64,000 nucleotides of DNA from positions 1 through 64,000 of the forward strand of contig NZ_JAEDAE010000010.1 in the NCBI RefSeq assembly GCF_016056375.1, given 5' to 3'. The notes beneath the pieces are model-generated. The model was not told where the DNA came from, ran no database searches, and saw only the letters and a list, made by a program, of their open reading frames with translations. This document shows positions 1 to 9,030 of this stretch, one piece after another (the stretch's first letter is position 1; each line of letters begins with the position of its first letter). The translations under genes were made by a program, and so were the position numbers. Source of the stretch: Hymenobacter negativus. Its GTDB lineage: Bacteria > Bacteroidota > Bacteroidia > Cytophagales > Hymenobacteraceae.

Positions 1-77
1 GCGCTTACGTTCCCAAAAGGCCGGGCCTTGCTGCATTGAATTTGCAGCAAGGCCCGGCCTTTTGGGAACGTAAGCGC
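1..77. terminator. Perfect 35-bp palindromic hairpin, probable bidirectional terminator
   Basis: Arms 1-35 and 43-77 are perfect reverse complements around a 7-base loop. The inner part has the layout of an intrinsic terminator, with an A-run, GC stem and T-run, but pairing continues another 14 bases beyond the A/T runs on each side. It lies 9 bases past the stop codon of the minus-strand gene ending at 86. The other flank is outside the window, so its second partner is unknown. It could also be a palindromic repeat element. Confidence 0.7.
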
Positions 78-85
78 CGTGCTTT

Positions 86-730
86 TTACAGCAATTCAAC
101 TCCTGTGACCTCGCGCAACTTGCGGTATTGTTTGGTGTCGGGCTGCAATACTTCTACTTCCTGCCACGATACCCTGACTGAGCGGCCATTGAGCTTCTCA
201 AGCTGGCCCAGTAGCTCATCGTCCTGGGGAAAGTGGTGTGACCAGACAAATTCTGCGTTCTGGGTTTTATCGACAGTAATATTCAGAATGGCGACTCCAG
301 TGCCGGTGAGCGCACGCCACTGGCCCGTGGTTTGGCCTGTGGTAGTGGCCGTAGCAGGCGTGGCATTCCCTTCGCCTACCATCGCCATAGAATAGGTCAT
401 AAACGTAGGGCAGGTTTGCACCAAGACCACGCCCATTTCCTGCCCCATCTGGTTCATGAGAGCCTTGTTAGCTAAAGCATTAGCGCCATAGACCTGTTGA
501 ACGTTCTTTAATTCCTTGCCCACACTAATTCCAGAGCATTGAATAACAATGCTGCGGGCCGTTTCTTTAGAGAGGTTTTTCTGGCCTTGCGCCGCTGCTT
601 TTTGCTGAAGGCAATCGCAGGTAGCTGCCGCTAGTTTTTCGTTAAGCGACTCCTTGGTCAGGGTTTGGGCAAAGCCGACAGTGGCCGACAGGGAAAGGAG
701 AACCACCAGGCTTGCGGGACGAACAATCAT
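86..730 (-). CDS. Exported hypothetical protein
   Basis: A 214-residue protein, function not recognised. I start it at the ATG at 730, because the next 22 residues form a clear signal peptide (charged N-terminus, VVLLSLSATVGFAQ); an in-frame ATG 11 codons upstream would bury it. The mature part has a CDC pair near residue 38 and a further Cys in IQCSG, which could form disulfides. A Thr/Ala-rich linker leads to a beta-rich C-terminal half. The 5' end faces the YihY gene at 801 on the same strand, 70 bases away, so co-transcription is possible. Periplasmic or outer-membrane location is inferred. Confidence 0.75.
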   Translation of the reverse strand: MIVRPASLVVLLSLSATVGFAQTLTKESLNEKLAAATCDCLQQKAAAQGQKNLSKETARSIVIQCSGISVGKELKNVQQVYGANALANKALMNQMGQEMGVVLVQTCPTFMTYSMAMVGEGNATPATATTTGQTTGQWRALTGTGVAILNITVDKTQNAEFVWSHHFPQDDELLGQLEKLNGRSVRVSWQEVEVLQPDTKQYRKLREVTGVELL

Positions 731-800
731 TTTAGTTGGAATAGTGGGGTAAGACTGTTCCAAAGCTACTGCCTGGCAGGGTGCCGGTAGCTATGGCCGC

Positions 801-1772
801 CTACGCTTTCCACTTGCCCGTGCTGCGCGGCCGGCCGGTGGCCCGTTCTTCGTCCGATTCGCCGGGGGCAATTTCCTCCAGGCGCACGCGCACGGCGTGG
901 GCTTTGGGCTGCACTTTCTGGCCAAAGGCGTCGGCAAATTCCTGGGTGAACTCGGCCCCGAAGAAGATGATGAGCGACGAATAGTTGACCCACAGCAGCA
1001 GCACAATGGCCGAGCCCGCCGCCCCGAACGCCGAGCCGGGGTCGGACTTGGCGATGTAGAAGGCGATGAGAAACTTGCCAATCACGAAGAGCAGCGCCGT
1101 GATGAAGGCCCCGATGCCCACGTCGCGCCAACGGATGATGGCATCGGGCAGGAAGCGGTAGATGAGCGCAAACAGCAGCGTGGTGACGCCCAGCGACAGC
1201 GCAAAATCGACGACTTTGATGGCGATGACCCCAGCCTCCGGAATCTGGCGCGACAGCCAACCGGTGAAGGCGCTGAGCACGGCGCTTATCACGAAGGAAA
1301 TGAGCAGCAGCAGGGCTACGCTCAAAATCAGCCCGAACGACAGAAAGCGCTGCTTGAGAAACGCCCCGATGCCGATGCCGTTGGTTTTCACCTTTAGGTT
1401 CCAGATATCGTTGATGCTTTCCTGGAGGGTGACGAAGAAGGTAGTGGCCGCGAAAACGAGCGTGGCCACCCCGATGGTAGTGGCCACCGGCCCGCGCTGC
1501 TGCAGGGTGAACTTGGCAATGCTGTCCTGCAGAAACTTGGCCGAATCTGCTCCTACCAGGCCCTTGAGCTGCCCATACACCTGCCCCGTGATGGCCTCGC
1601 CGCCATACACGGCACTGGCTACGGTGATGACGATGAGCAGCAGCGGCGGCAACGAAAAAATGGTGTAGTACGACAGCGCCGCCGCGTGCCGGAAGGAGTT
1701 GTTGTTGCTAAACTCAGCCGCCGAAGACTTGATGACGGCGAGAATATCAGAAAACTTGTAGTGCGTGGCCAT
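801..1772 (-). CDS. YihY/virulence factor BrkB family membrane protein
   Basis: A 323-residue inner-membrane protein of the YihY/BrkB (once 'RNase BN') family. Family hallmarks are an N-terminal AALSYYTIFSLPPLLL segment, about six hydrophobic helices, and a late SAFGAAGSAIVLLLWVNYSS motif followed by FGAEFTQ. The biochemical role of the family is unsettled. The open frame extends 36 codons further upstream, but the ATG at 1772 gives the usual family N-terminus and avoids running into the DUF3891 gene that ends at 1856. The C-terminal 35 residues are charged and probably cytoplasmic. Confidence 0.88.
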   Translation of the reverse strand: MATHYKFSDILAVIKSSAAEFSNNNSFRHAAALSYYTIFSLPPLLLIVITVASAVYGGEAITGQVYGQLKGLVGADSAKFLQDSIAKFTLQQRGPVATTIGVATLVFAATTFFVTLQESINDIWNLKVKTNGIGIGAFLKQRFLSFGLILSVALLLLISFVISAVLSAFTGWLSRQIPEAGVIAIKVVDFALSLGVTTLLFALIYRFLPDAIIRWRDVGIGAFITALLFVIGKFLIAFYIAKSDPGSAFGAAGSAIVLLLWVNYSSLIIFFGAEFTQEFADAFGQKVQPKAHAVRVRLEEIAPGESDEERATGRPRSTGKWKA

Positions 1773-1855
1773 GCAGAGCTGGAAAGGGGAATGTCGAAAA
1801 GAAGTGGTGCGCTTGGTAGTACGGCCGGGCCGGGCCAGCGTTGGCCTGGCGCCAA

Positions 1856-2602
1856 TTACACGGCTCGCGCCAGTGTCCACGTCAGCGGCTCGACGGGCGC
1901 GGCGCGGAGGGCGGCCGCCAGCTCGGCATCGTCCTTAAACTGGAGCTGGGTGAGCACGCTGGCTTCTACGCTCACCTCTACTTTGGGCGCCTGGAACGGC
2001 CAGGGCCTGATGATGACCGGCCCGCCGGGGCCGCCGGGCTGGGCCAGGGTGTGGGTGGTGCCATCCGGCCCGCGATGGATTTCGACGGCACGGCCCATTT
2101 CCGGGATTTCGTGGCGGCAGAGAATAAGCGAAAGGCGGTCGCACCAGTGCAACAGGGCGTAGGCCTGGGCGGCTTCTTTTTTGGAGATTTTCAACTCCTT
2201 TTGCCACTGCTGCTGGCGGGCTTTCAAATCGTCCAGAAAGCCGTCGATTTCCTTTTTCTGGCCGCGCAAACCCTCGTACAGGCAGCTCAGGTGCAGGCTG
2301 GTGAGGAGGCTGCGCCAGCGCCCCTGGAAGCGGGCAGCGGCCAGCACGCCGGTGGCTTGTTCAAGCGAGAATTCTTTTTGAGTGAAGTTGGCCGGGGCGC
2401 CGGCGGGCGTGAGGCCGTGGTGGCCGCCGTGGCCGTGCCAGGCGGCCTGCTCGTCGTCGTGCTGCGCGATGGCGGCCAGCAGGCCCACCCATCGGTCGGG
2501 CGGCAGAGTGGGCGGCCAGTGCCAGGCGAGCTGCGCGGCCAGCAGGGCGTGGGCCTGCTGGTAGATGATTTGCCAGCCGGCGGGCGTGGAGTTGACTATC
2601 AT
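1856..2602 (-). CDS. DUF3891 family protein
   Basis: A 248-residue soluble protein that I place in DUF3891 from its opening (MIVNSTPAGWQIIYQQAH), the AIAQHDDEQ motif and the later LLHWCDRLSLILCRHEIP stretch. The His-Asp and Asp-rich motifs recall an HD-type metal site, but no reaction is established. The start at 2602 is chosen because the family begins right at this Met-Ile; 25 further upstream codons carry no homology-like features. It is divergent from the hydrolase at 2680, with a 77-base shared upstream region, and lies 83 bases upstream of the YihY gene on the same strand. Confidence 0.75.
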   Translation of the reverse strand: MIVNSTPAGWQIIYQQAHALLAAQLAWHWPPTLPPDRWVGLLAAIAQHDDEQAAWHGHGGHHGLTPAGAPANFTQKEFSLEQATGVLAAARFQGRWRSLLTSLHLSCLYEGLRGQKKEIDGFLDDLKARQQQWQKELKISKKEAAQAYALLHWCDRLSLILCRHEIPEMGRAVEIHRGPDGTTHTLAQPGGPGGPVIIRPWPFQAPKVEVSVEASVLTQLQFKDDAELAAALRAAPVEPLTWTLARAV

Positions 2603-2679
2603 GGGGGCAATTGCCTCGGAGGTGGACGCTCCTTCAACTTGCTGGCCCGGGCGAGGGTTGCACATCTTCGTTGCCAACC

Positions 2680-3588
2680 ATGGACCAGCCGGCCCGTATT
2701 GGTAGCCCCATGTCTGACTGCCGCCCCACCCCGCTCACCGTCCTGCTGCCCGACGGCCGCGTGCTGGGCCTCGCCCGCTACGGCAGCCCCGCGCACCGGG
2801 CGGTGGTGTTTCACCACGGCTTCGGGTCTTCGGGGCTAGAGCTGCCCGCTGATGCCGCCCTGCTGGCCCGGCTGCAGCTCCAGATTCTGGCGCCCGACCG
2901 GCCCGGCGTGGGCCAGTCCAGTGTATACCGGCCGCTCACGTTTCCCTCCTTTGCCGATGACGTGGTGGCCATGCTGGAGGCGCTGGAAATATCGGGGCCG
3001 GTGGGCGTGATGGGCTGGTCGGTGGGCGGGGTGCACGCGCTGGCGCTGGCCGCGCGGCACCCGGCGCGGGTGGTGGCGTTGTCGCTGTTAAGCACCTGCC
3101 TGCCGCTGGGCGAGGGGGCGTCCTACCTCCACCTGTCGCCCTACTGGAAGGGCCTGCGCTGGGGCCAACTGGCCTTTCCGTGGCTGAACCGCACCACGTT
3201 TCACTGGCTAAGCCAGCAGTGGGCACAAGCCCCCGACCGCACCATCGACTGGTTTATTCTCGGCATGCGCCCGGCCGAAGCCCGCGTCACGGCCCGCTTC
3301 CGGGCGCTGCTGCGCGACGCGGCGGTGGCGGGTTTCGCCAACCACGGCCGCGGCGTGTACGACGACGCGCAAGCCTGGTGCCGCCCGCCCGGCTTCCGCA
3401 TAGAGGACGTGCGCTGTCCCGTGTGCCTCTGGCACGGCCAGGCCGATGGCGTGTGGGCTCCCGGCAACATTCCCTACCTGGCCGGGCGGCTGGGTGGCGC
3501 ACCGTTGCACCTGCTGCCGGGCCAGGGCCACATGCTGTATCTGGAAAACTGGGCGGCAATATTGGAGGAAATGGCGGGGCTGCTGTAG
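2680..3588 (+). CDS. Alpha/beta hydrolase
   Basis: A 302-residue alpha/beta-hydrolase-fold enzyme. Visible elements in order: the HHGFGSSG oxyanion loop, the DRPGVGQS turn, the nucleophile elbow GWSVGG (Ser114), a cap region, HGQADGVW (Asp256) and GQGHMLY (His284). The triad is therefore complete. Substrate is unknown; esterase, lipase or haloperoxidase-like roles are all possible. Starts at 2680 or 2710 are both plausible. Its TAG stop codon lies inside the left arm of the inverted repeat at 3584-3672, an odd junction shared with the convergent kinase gene. Confidence 0.85.
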   Translation: MDQPARIGSPMSDCRPTPLTVLLPDGRVLGLARYGSPAHRAVVFHHGFGSSGLELPADAALLARLQLQILAPDRPGVGQSSVYRPLTFPSFADDVVAMLEALEISGPVGVMGWSVGGVHALALAARHPARVVALSLLSTCLPLGEGASYLHLSPYWKGLRWGQLAFPWLNRTTFHWLSQQWAQAPDRTIDWFILGMRPAEARVTARFRALLRDAAVAGFANHGRGVYDDAQAWCRPPGFRIEDVRCPVCLWHGQADGVWAPGNIPYLAGRLGGAPLHLLPGQGHMLYLENWAAILEEMAGLL

Positions 3589-3672
3589 CGAGGACTTTTG
3601 GTCCGCGCCCTAAACGGAAACCCAAACAATATTCAAACAGCGTGGGGACGCGGACTAAAAGTTCGCGCTACA
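3584..3672. repeat. Inverted repeat, family C (TGTAGCG arms)
   Basis: Arms 3584-3610 and 3646-3672 are 27 bases each and complementary except at four positions. The element lies between two convergent genes. The left arm contains the plus-strand TAG stop of the hydrolase (3586-3588) and the right arm contains the minus-strand TAG stop of the histidine kinase (3668-3670). No T-run follows the stem, so it is not a standard terminator. Confidence 0.8.
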
Positions 3673-4939
3673 TCCTTACCCGCATTTGGTGGCGGCCGGG
3701 TTCCTCGTAGTGGTAGCTAAGCAGAAACCCGCTGGTTTCGCAAATCTGGCGGGCAATGGCCAGGCCCAGACCCACGCTACCAGGCGGGCGCTCCGGGCCG
3801 GGGCGGAAGCGCACGAACAGCTGGTCGGCGGGCAGGGCGCGGGGGCGGCCGGTATTTTCCACGATTAAGAGCTGCGGCGTGAGCGTCACGCGCACCGTGC
3901 CGCCGGGCACGTTGTGCCGGATGGCGTTGCTGAGCAGGTTGCTTATCAGAATATCGAGCAGCGAGCGGTTGGCCGCCACGGGTAGGCTATCCACCAAGTC
4001 AGTGGCGAGGGTAAGGCTGCCCCCGGCCAGCTGCTCGCGCAGCTGCCCCAGCTGCGTGCGGATGACGGCCGCCAGGTCCACAGTTTCGGTGGGGAAAAAC
4101 AGCTGCTGGTCGAGGTGCGCCAACAACAGCAGGCTGCGGCTGAGGTGGGTGAGGCGCTGCGTCACGTCCAGCAGCGGCTCGATGTGGCTGGCCTGCTCCT
4201 CGGTCAGGCCGGGGGCCTGCACCAGCATATCGAGCTTGGTGCGCAGGATGGCGAGGGGTGTTTGCAGCTCGTGGGCTGCGTTTTCGGTAAATTCCCGCTG
4301 CCGCCGGTAGATGCGCTGGTTGCGGTTGAGCAGGCGGTTCAGCGCCGCGTTCAACTCTTTGAACTCGGGGATGCGCGTGGGGGCTAGGTGAACCGGCTCG
4401 GGCTGGTCGAGCTTGTAGCGCTGCAACGCGCCCAGGGTCTTGTAGAACGGGGCCCACAGCCGCCGCGCCAGCAAATGCTGCAGCACCAGCAGCCCCACCA
4501 GCAGTGCCCCAAAAAGCAGCGCCCCTGCCTGCCCGATGCGCGCCAGCAACTCTTGGCTATCCAGCATGGTAGTCCGCAACTCCAGCCGGTACGGCCGCCC
4601 CTGAAACACCACCGGCGCTGCCAACTGCCGGTAGGGCACGGTTTTATTTACCAGCTTATTGTACATCATCCGCACGCTGAAGGCAGCTGGTGGCCCGGGC
4701 GCGGCCAGCGGCACAAACTCCACGTTGTGGTCGAGCCGGTGCCAAAACGCCAAATCGGCTGGCGAGTGCAGGTACAGCCGCAAGTCATTATCCACCCGCA
4801 GCTTGCGCCGGCTCAGCGTGCGGTCCACGTATTGATAATAGATTTTGCGGATGAAGTTGTAGTACACAAATGTGCCCGCCGCCGCCACCACGCTGGCATA
4901 AATGAGAAAAATAACGGTGGTGCGGGCCAGCAGCTTCAT
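3668..4939 (-). CDS. Sensor histidine kinase
   Basis: A 423-residue membrane kinase. Two transmembrane segments (about 6-26 and 136-158) flank a roughly 110-residue periplasmic sensor. Then come a linker, the dimerisation/phosphoacceptor helix ENAAHELQTPL (His223), the N-box ISNLLSNAIRHN, a D/G1-like VENTG and the G2 box VGLGLAIA. It phosphorylates a partner regulator, almost surely the OmpR-type protein encoded upstream at 5077-5757. The ATG at 4939 is preferred because an earlier in-frame ATG comes from a repeat arm. The signal sensed is unknown. Confidence 0.92.
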   Translation of the reverse strand: MKLLARTTVIFLIYASVVAAAGTFVYYNFIRKIYYQYVDRTLSRRKLRVDNDLRLYLHSPADLAFWHRLDHNVEFVPLAAPGPPAAFSVRMMYNKLVNKTVPYRQLAAPVVFQGRPYRLELRTTMLDSQELLARIGQAGALLFGALLVGLLVLQHLLARRLWAPFYKTLGALQRYKLDQPEPVHLAPTRIPEFKELNAALNRLLNRNQRIYRRQREFTENAAHELQTPLAILRTKLDMLVQAPGLTEEQASHIEPLLDVTQRLTHLSRSLLLLAHLDQQLFFPTETVDLAAVIRTQLGQLREQLAGGSLTLATDLVDSLPVAANRSLLDILISNLLSNAIRHNVPGGTVRVTLTPQLLIVENTGRPRALPADQLFVRFRPGPERPPGSVGLGLAIARQICETSGFLLSYHYEEPGRHQMRVRM

Positions 4940-4976
4940 GCTTTGATGGGGCAGGATTGGCGAATTCAGCCGGCGG

Positions 4977-5069
4977 GTCATGCCGAGCGCATCGAAGCAT
5001 CTTTACCTAATATGCTGACTCTTTTGATTGCATTGAGCAGTAAACATGCTTCGCTGCGCTCGGCATGAC
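4977..5069. repeat. Inverted repeat, family A copy 1
   Basis: Arms 4977-5004 and 5042-5069 match over 26 of 28 bases (GTCATGCCGAGCGC...GAAGCAT type). The element separates the response regulator gene from its kinase within what should be one operon. It could form a stem in the message and alter the regulator-to-kinase ratio, which is inference. Confidence 0.8.
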
Positions 5070-5076
5070 CCGCTGA

Positions 5077-5757
5077 TTAACCATTAACATCAAACCGATA
5101 CCCCAGCCCGTACACCATCCGAATGTAATTCGGCGCGCCGGCCTCCGTAAGCTTGCGCTTGAGGTTTTTGACGTGGGCGTACACATTCTCGAACGTATCG
5201 AACTGCTCGGCTGCGTCGCCCGACAAATGTTCGGCGATGGCGCCTTTGGTGATGACGCGGCCCTGATTCGCCAGCAACAGCAGCAGCAAATCGAACTCGG
5301 TGCGGGTGAGGGTAAGCGGCTTGCCAGCTACGGCTGCGCGGCGGGCGGGCACGTCCACGCTTAGCTCGCCGGCTTGCAGCAGGTTGGTCCCCTGGTAGTG
5401 GCGGCGGCGCACCAGCGCGGCAATACGGGCGCTGAGCTCGGGCAGGTAGAAGGGCTTGGGCAGGTAGTCGTCGGCGCCCAGTTCGAGGCCGGTGATGCGG
5501 TCATCGACAGCAGCGCGGGCGCTGGTGATGATGACGCCGGCCGCCTTTTGATGCTTTTGCAGCTCGCGCAGCAGGTCGAGGCCGTCGCCGCCGGGCAGTG
5601 TGAGGTCGAGCACGATGCATTCGTAGTCGTGCAGCAGCATTTTCTCCTGTGCCTGGGCGTAGGTAGTGGCCACTTCGCAGATGTAGTGCTGGGCCTGCAG
5701 GTAGCTGACCACGCTGGCCAGAAGGGCCGGTTCATCTTCGACGAGGAGCAGTTTCAT
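5077..5757 (-). CDS. Response regulator, OmpR/PhoB family
   Basis: A 226-residue DNA-binding response regulator. The receiver domain shows the acidic pair in VEDEP, the phosphoacceptor Asp51 (IVLDLTLPGGDG), Ser79 and Lys101 (YLPKPF). A winged-helix DNA-binding domain follows from about residue 128 (LTRTEFDLLLLL, then VKNLKRKL and VYGLGYRF). Its gene precedes the histidine kinase on the same strand, the common order, with a family A repeat in the 137-base gap. Target genes are unknown; the TonB receptor starts 300 bases away on the other strand. Confidence 0.94.
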   Translation of the reverse strand: MKLLLVEDEPALLASVVSYLQAQHYICEVATTYAQAQEKMLLHDYECIVLDLTLPGGDGLDLLRELQKHQKAAGVIITSARAAVDDRITGLELGADDYLPKPFYLPELSARIAALVRRRHYQGTNLLQAGELSVDVPARRAAVAGKPLTLTRTEFDLLLLLLANQGRVITKGAIAEHLSGDAAEQFDTFENVYAHVKNLKRKLTEAGAPNYIRMVYGLGYRFDVNG

Positions 5758-5821
5758 TTAAATGATTTCGCTGGGAATGGACGGCAAGGTAGGCCGGTTT
5801 GCGAGCCGATGAAGCTATAAG

Positions 5822-5915
5822 GACTGTCATCCTGAGCGGAGCTAAGGACCTTACCAAGTCAGCACAGTTTATTCAAAACTTGATAGTGTCCTTCGCTGCG
5901 CTCAGGATGACAGTC
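5822..5915. repeat. Inverted repeat, family A copy 2
   Basis: Arms 5822-5850 and 5887-5915 are 29 bases each (GACTGTCATCCTGAGC...AAGGAC type). It occupies the divergent gap between the response regulator and the TonB receptor. The remainder of the gap (5916-6057) is AT-rich and holds a small AAATAAGT/ACTTATTT inverted repeat at about 5936-5965; I found no convincing promoter. Confidence 0.8.
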
Positions 5916-6057
5916 ATTTTACTTCGATTCAAAAGAAATAAGTAAGCGCCCACTCACTTATTTTTCAAAATTCCAATTTCTTCCAAATGTATTCTAAATC
6001 GCCGCGCTACTTCGCTTCCCTAAACCACGAAAACATTCTCACTTTCCCAAAATTCCC

Positions 6058-8787
6058 ATGAAGCGAATCCTACCCTCCTCTCCCCTTTCGGCCCGGACGG
6101 CGGGCGCGGCGCTGCTGCTGGCCGCCTGCGCGGTGGCCGGCCCGGCGGCTGCCGCTTCGGCAGTTTCAACTGTAGCTTCGGCCCCAAACGATTCCAGACC
6201 GCTGGCGCGCCGGCCGCTCACCGGCCGCATACTCGACGGCAACGACCAAAGCCCGCTGGCATTTGCCTCAGTAGCCATTAAAGGCACCAACCGCGGCACC
6301 ACGACAGACGGTGACGGCAACTTTAAGCTCGACGTGGACGACGGCGACGTGCTGGTGATTTCCTACGTGGGCTATGAGCTGCGTGAGATGCCCGTGCCCG
6401 CCGGCACCAGCACCCTCACCGTGCCCATGAAAACGGCCACCCACACCACCGCCGACGTGATTGTGGTGGGCAACCGCGCCTCTGAGGCCCGCACCAACGT
6501 GGACCTGCCCGTACCCGTGGACGTGCTCACGGCCAAGGAAATCACCAAAACCGGCCAGACCGAGCTGGGCCAGATGATTCACTTCACGGCGCCCTCCTTC
6601 AACTCGACCAAGCACGCCATCAGCAACGTGACGAGCTACGTGGACCCGGCCACCCTGCGCGGCCTCGGCCCCGACCAGACGCTGGTGCTCGTGAACGGCA
6701 AGCGCCGCCACCAGTCCTCGGCCCTGAACGTGAACAACGTGGTGGGCCGCGGCTCGGTGGGCACCGATTTGAACGCCATTCCGACGGCCGCCATTGAGCG
6801 GGTGGAGATTCTGCGCGACGGCGCGGCAGCCCAATATGGCTCAGACGCCATTGCCGGCATCGTGAACATCGTGCTGAAGGCTAACCCACGGGGCGGCGTG
6901 GTGACCGGCAACTACGGCATCACGGCCAAGGGCGACGGCGCGACTTACGACGCGGGGCTGAACTTCGGCCTGCCCGTGGGCAAGCGCGACGGCTTCCTGA
7001 ACCTGACCGTGCAGGGCCACCACAACGACCCCACCGACCGCTCGGGCGACTACACCGGCCGCGTGTACAACTCCGACAAAGCCACCGACGACGCCCTGGT
7101 GGCCCAGAACAACTTCAACCGCCACGTCACCAAATACGGCACGGCGCGCAACACCATGGGCCAGTTTTTCTACAACGGCGAGGTAGCCATGGGCGAGAAG
7201 TGGCGCCTTTATTCCTTCGGCGGCCTGTCTTATAAGGACATGACGGCCTACGGCTTCTTCCGCAACCCCAGCAACAAGCAACGGGCGGTGCTCTCGCTGT
7301 TCCCGAACGGCTACAACCCCGTGTTTCCGGCCACAGTGCTCGATGTGGCCTCCACGGTGGGTTTGCGCCGCAAAACGGCCAGCGGCTGGGCGCTCGATTT
7401 CAGCCTTGGCGGCGGCCAGAACACCATCAAGACCTACGCCAACCACACGGTAAACCCGTCGTACGGCAGCGCCTCGCCTACTGATTTTTATACCGGCACT
7501 AACAAGTTTGGGCAAGTGCTGGCCAACGTCAACGTGTCGAAAGGATTTACGGTAGGCGGTCTGAAATCCTTGGCTTTGAGCTACGGCGGCGAGTTCCGGG
7601 TGGAAAACTACCAGCTGCTGGCCGGCGATGAGGCCTCCTGGAAAAAAGGCCCCGTGACCACCAACAACCCCGACGTGGGCAGCAGCGGCCGCGAAGGCAT
7701 TGCGGCCGTGAACGCCGTGGAGCGCACCCGCAACAACGTGGGCGTGTACGTGGACGTGCTCAGCGATATCACCGACAAATTTCTGGTGGGCGTGGCCGGC
7801 CGCTTCGAGCGCTACTCCGATTTCGGCTCTAACGTGAGCGGCAAAATCTCGACCCGCTACAAGTTCTCGGAGATGTTCTCGGTACGCGGCTCGCTCAACC
7901 GGGGCTTCCGGGCGCCGTCGATGCACCAGCTCTACTACTCCAACTACGCCGATGCCCAGTGGCTGACACTGAACGGCGTGTTCGACTCCTACCCCATTGC
8001 CCACCTGCGCAACGACAACCCCTACGTGCAGAAGCTGGGCGTGGGCCAGCTCAAGGCCGAAACCACCCTCGACTACAACCTTGGCTTCACGGCTCAGGTC
8101 ACGCCCGACCTTGTGTTCACGGCCGATGCCTACCAGATTGACATCACCGACCGGGTGGTGATTTCGGGCCAGCTCGACGCCTCCAAGCCGGCCCTGGCGC
8201 CCACCTTCGCTGGCTCGGGCTACGCGCAGGTGCAGTTCTTCTCCAACGCCCTCGACACCCGCACCCGCGGCCTCGACGTAGTGGCCAGCTACCGCAAAAA
8301 GATGGACCGCGACCAGGAAATGGGCCTCAACCTGGCCATGGCCCTGAACTCGACCAAAGTAGTTGGCGAAGTCCGCACCCCCGCCTCGCTTGCCAACCTG
8401 GGCACCCCGCTCGTGGACCGCGTGATGATTGGCCTGATTGAGGTAGCCCAGCCGCGCTCCAAGTTCATCGGCTCGGCCAACTACCGCTTCAAGAAGCTCG
8501 AAGGCCTGGTGCGCGCCACCCGCTTCGGCGAAGTAACCGCCATCCAGAGCAGCCCGGAACTCGACCAGACTTTCTCGGCCAAAGTCATCACCGACGCCTC
8601 GCTCACCTACGGCTTCACGCCCCGCGTAGGCCTCACCGTGGGCGCCAATAACCTCTTCAACGTCTACCCCGACGAAATCGCCTTCCCCTCGCTCACGGCC
8701 TCTGGCCAGACGCCCTACACGCGCTTCACCTCGCAGTTCGGCTTCATGGGCGCGTATTACTTCACCTCACTGCGCTTTAGCTTCTAG
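6058..8787 (+). CDS. TonB-dependent outer-membrane receptor
   Basis: A 909-residue outer-membrane transporter. After a signal peptide (about residues 1-33, hydrophobic AALLLAACAVAGPAAA) comes a CarboxypepD regulatory-like domain (about 52-135, GRILDGNDQSPLAFA to VISYVGYEL). A plug domain follows (about 150-275, with RGLGPDQTLVLVNGKRR and IERVEILRDGAAAQYGSDA), then a beta-barrel ending in an aromatic residue (TSLRFSF). It imports a large substrate with energy from TonB/ExbBD. Substrate is unknown. No SusD-type lipoprotein follows, so it is a stand-alone receptor rather than a SusCD pair. The next gene is a citrate-type transporter, which hints at, but does not prove, a metal-carboxylate substrate. 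Confidence 0.93.
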   Translation: MKRILPSSPLSARTAGAALLLAACAVAGPAAAASAVSTVASAPNDSRPLARRPLTGRILDGNDQSPLAFASVAIKGTNRGTTTDGDGNFKLDVDDGDVLVISYVGYELREMPVPAGTSTLTVPMKTATHTTADVIVVGNRASEARTNVDLPVPVDVLTAKEITKTGQTELGQMIHFTAPSFNSTKHAISNVTSYVDPATLRGLGPDQTLVLVNGKRRHQSSALNVNNVVGRGSVGTDLNAIPTAAIERVEILRDGAAAQYGSDAIAGIVNIVLKANPRGGVVTGNYGITAKGDGATYDAGLNFGLPVGKRDGFLNLTVQGHHNDPTDRSGDYTGRVYNSDKATDDALVAQNNFNRHVTKYGTARNTMGQFFYNGEVAMGEKWRLYSFGGLSYKDMTAYGFFRNPSNKQRAVLSLFPNGYNPVFPATVLDVASTVGLRRKTASGWALDFSLGGGQNTIKTYANHTVNPSYGSASPTDFYTGTNKFGQVLANVNVSKGFTVGGLKSLALSYGGEFRVENYQLLAGDEASWKKGPVTTNNPDVGSSGREGIAAVNAVERTRNNVGVYVDVLSDITDKFLVGVAGRFERYSDFGSNVSGKISTRYKFSEMFSVRGSLNRGFRAPSMHQLYYSNYADAQWLTLNGVFDSYPIAHLRNDNPYVQKLGVGQLKAETTLDYNLGFTAQVTPDLVFTADAYQIDITDRVVISGQLDASKPALAPTFAGSGYAQVQFFSNALDTRTRGLDVVASYRKKMDRDQEMGLNLAMALNSTKVVGEVRTPASLANLGTPLVDRVMIGLIEVAQPRSKFIGSANYRFKKLEGLVRATRFGEVTAIQSSPELDQTFSAKVITDASLTYGFTPRVGLTVGANNLFNVYPDEIAFPSLTASGQTPYTRFTSQFGFMGAYYFTSLRFSF

Positions 8788-8822
8788 GCATTGGGCTGAA
8801 TAAGCCGAACAAAAAAAGAACG

Positions 8823-8964
8823 GTCATGCTGAGCGCAGCCGAAGCATCTCTCCCGCGGCAGTAAATCATTCGCTGCAACGAATGAGGTGGGACGAATTCG
8901 TTGCCTGCGGATGGTGAGCCGCGCAACGAAGCGGGAGAGATGCTTCGGTTGCGCTCAGCATGAC
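8823..8964. repeat. Inverted repeat, family A copy 3 (long form)
   Basis: Arms 8823-8856 and 8931-8964 are 34 bases with one mismatch (GTCATGCTGAGCGCA...GAAGCATCTCTCCCGC type). The 74-base centre carries further short inverted repeats built on CAACGAAT. It fills the space between the TonB receptor stop and the CitMHS gene. An open frame runs through it into the CitMHS gene but is not part of that protein. Confidence 0.85.
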
Positions 8965-9030
8965 GTTCCTTTTTATCCGGCCAGCCCGTTCTGCCAATCC
9001 ACCACTCCACCCATCCACAACTCCACCACC

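Noticed and set aside
6841..8004. A 387-codon minus-strand frame within the TonB receptor gene
   Set aside because: His/Val/Gly-rich with no recognisable domain; the plus strand encodes a full receptor.
8823..9030. N-terminal extension of the CitMHS protein through the repeat
   Set aside because: The extension is repeat-derived and hydrophilic; the family begins at the Met at 9031.
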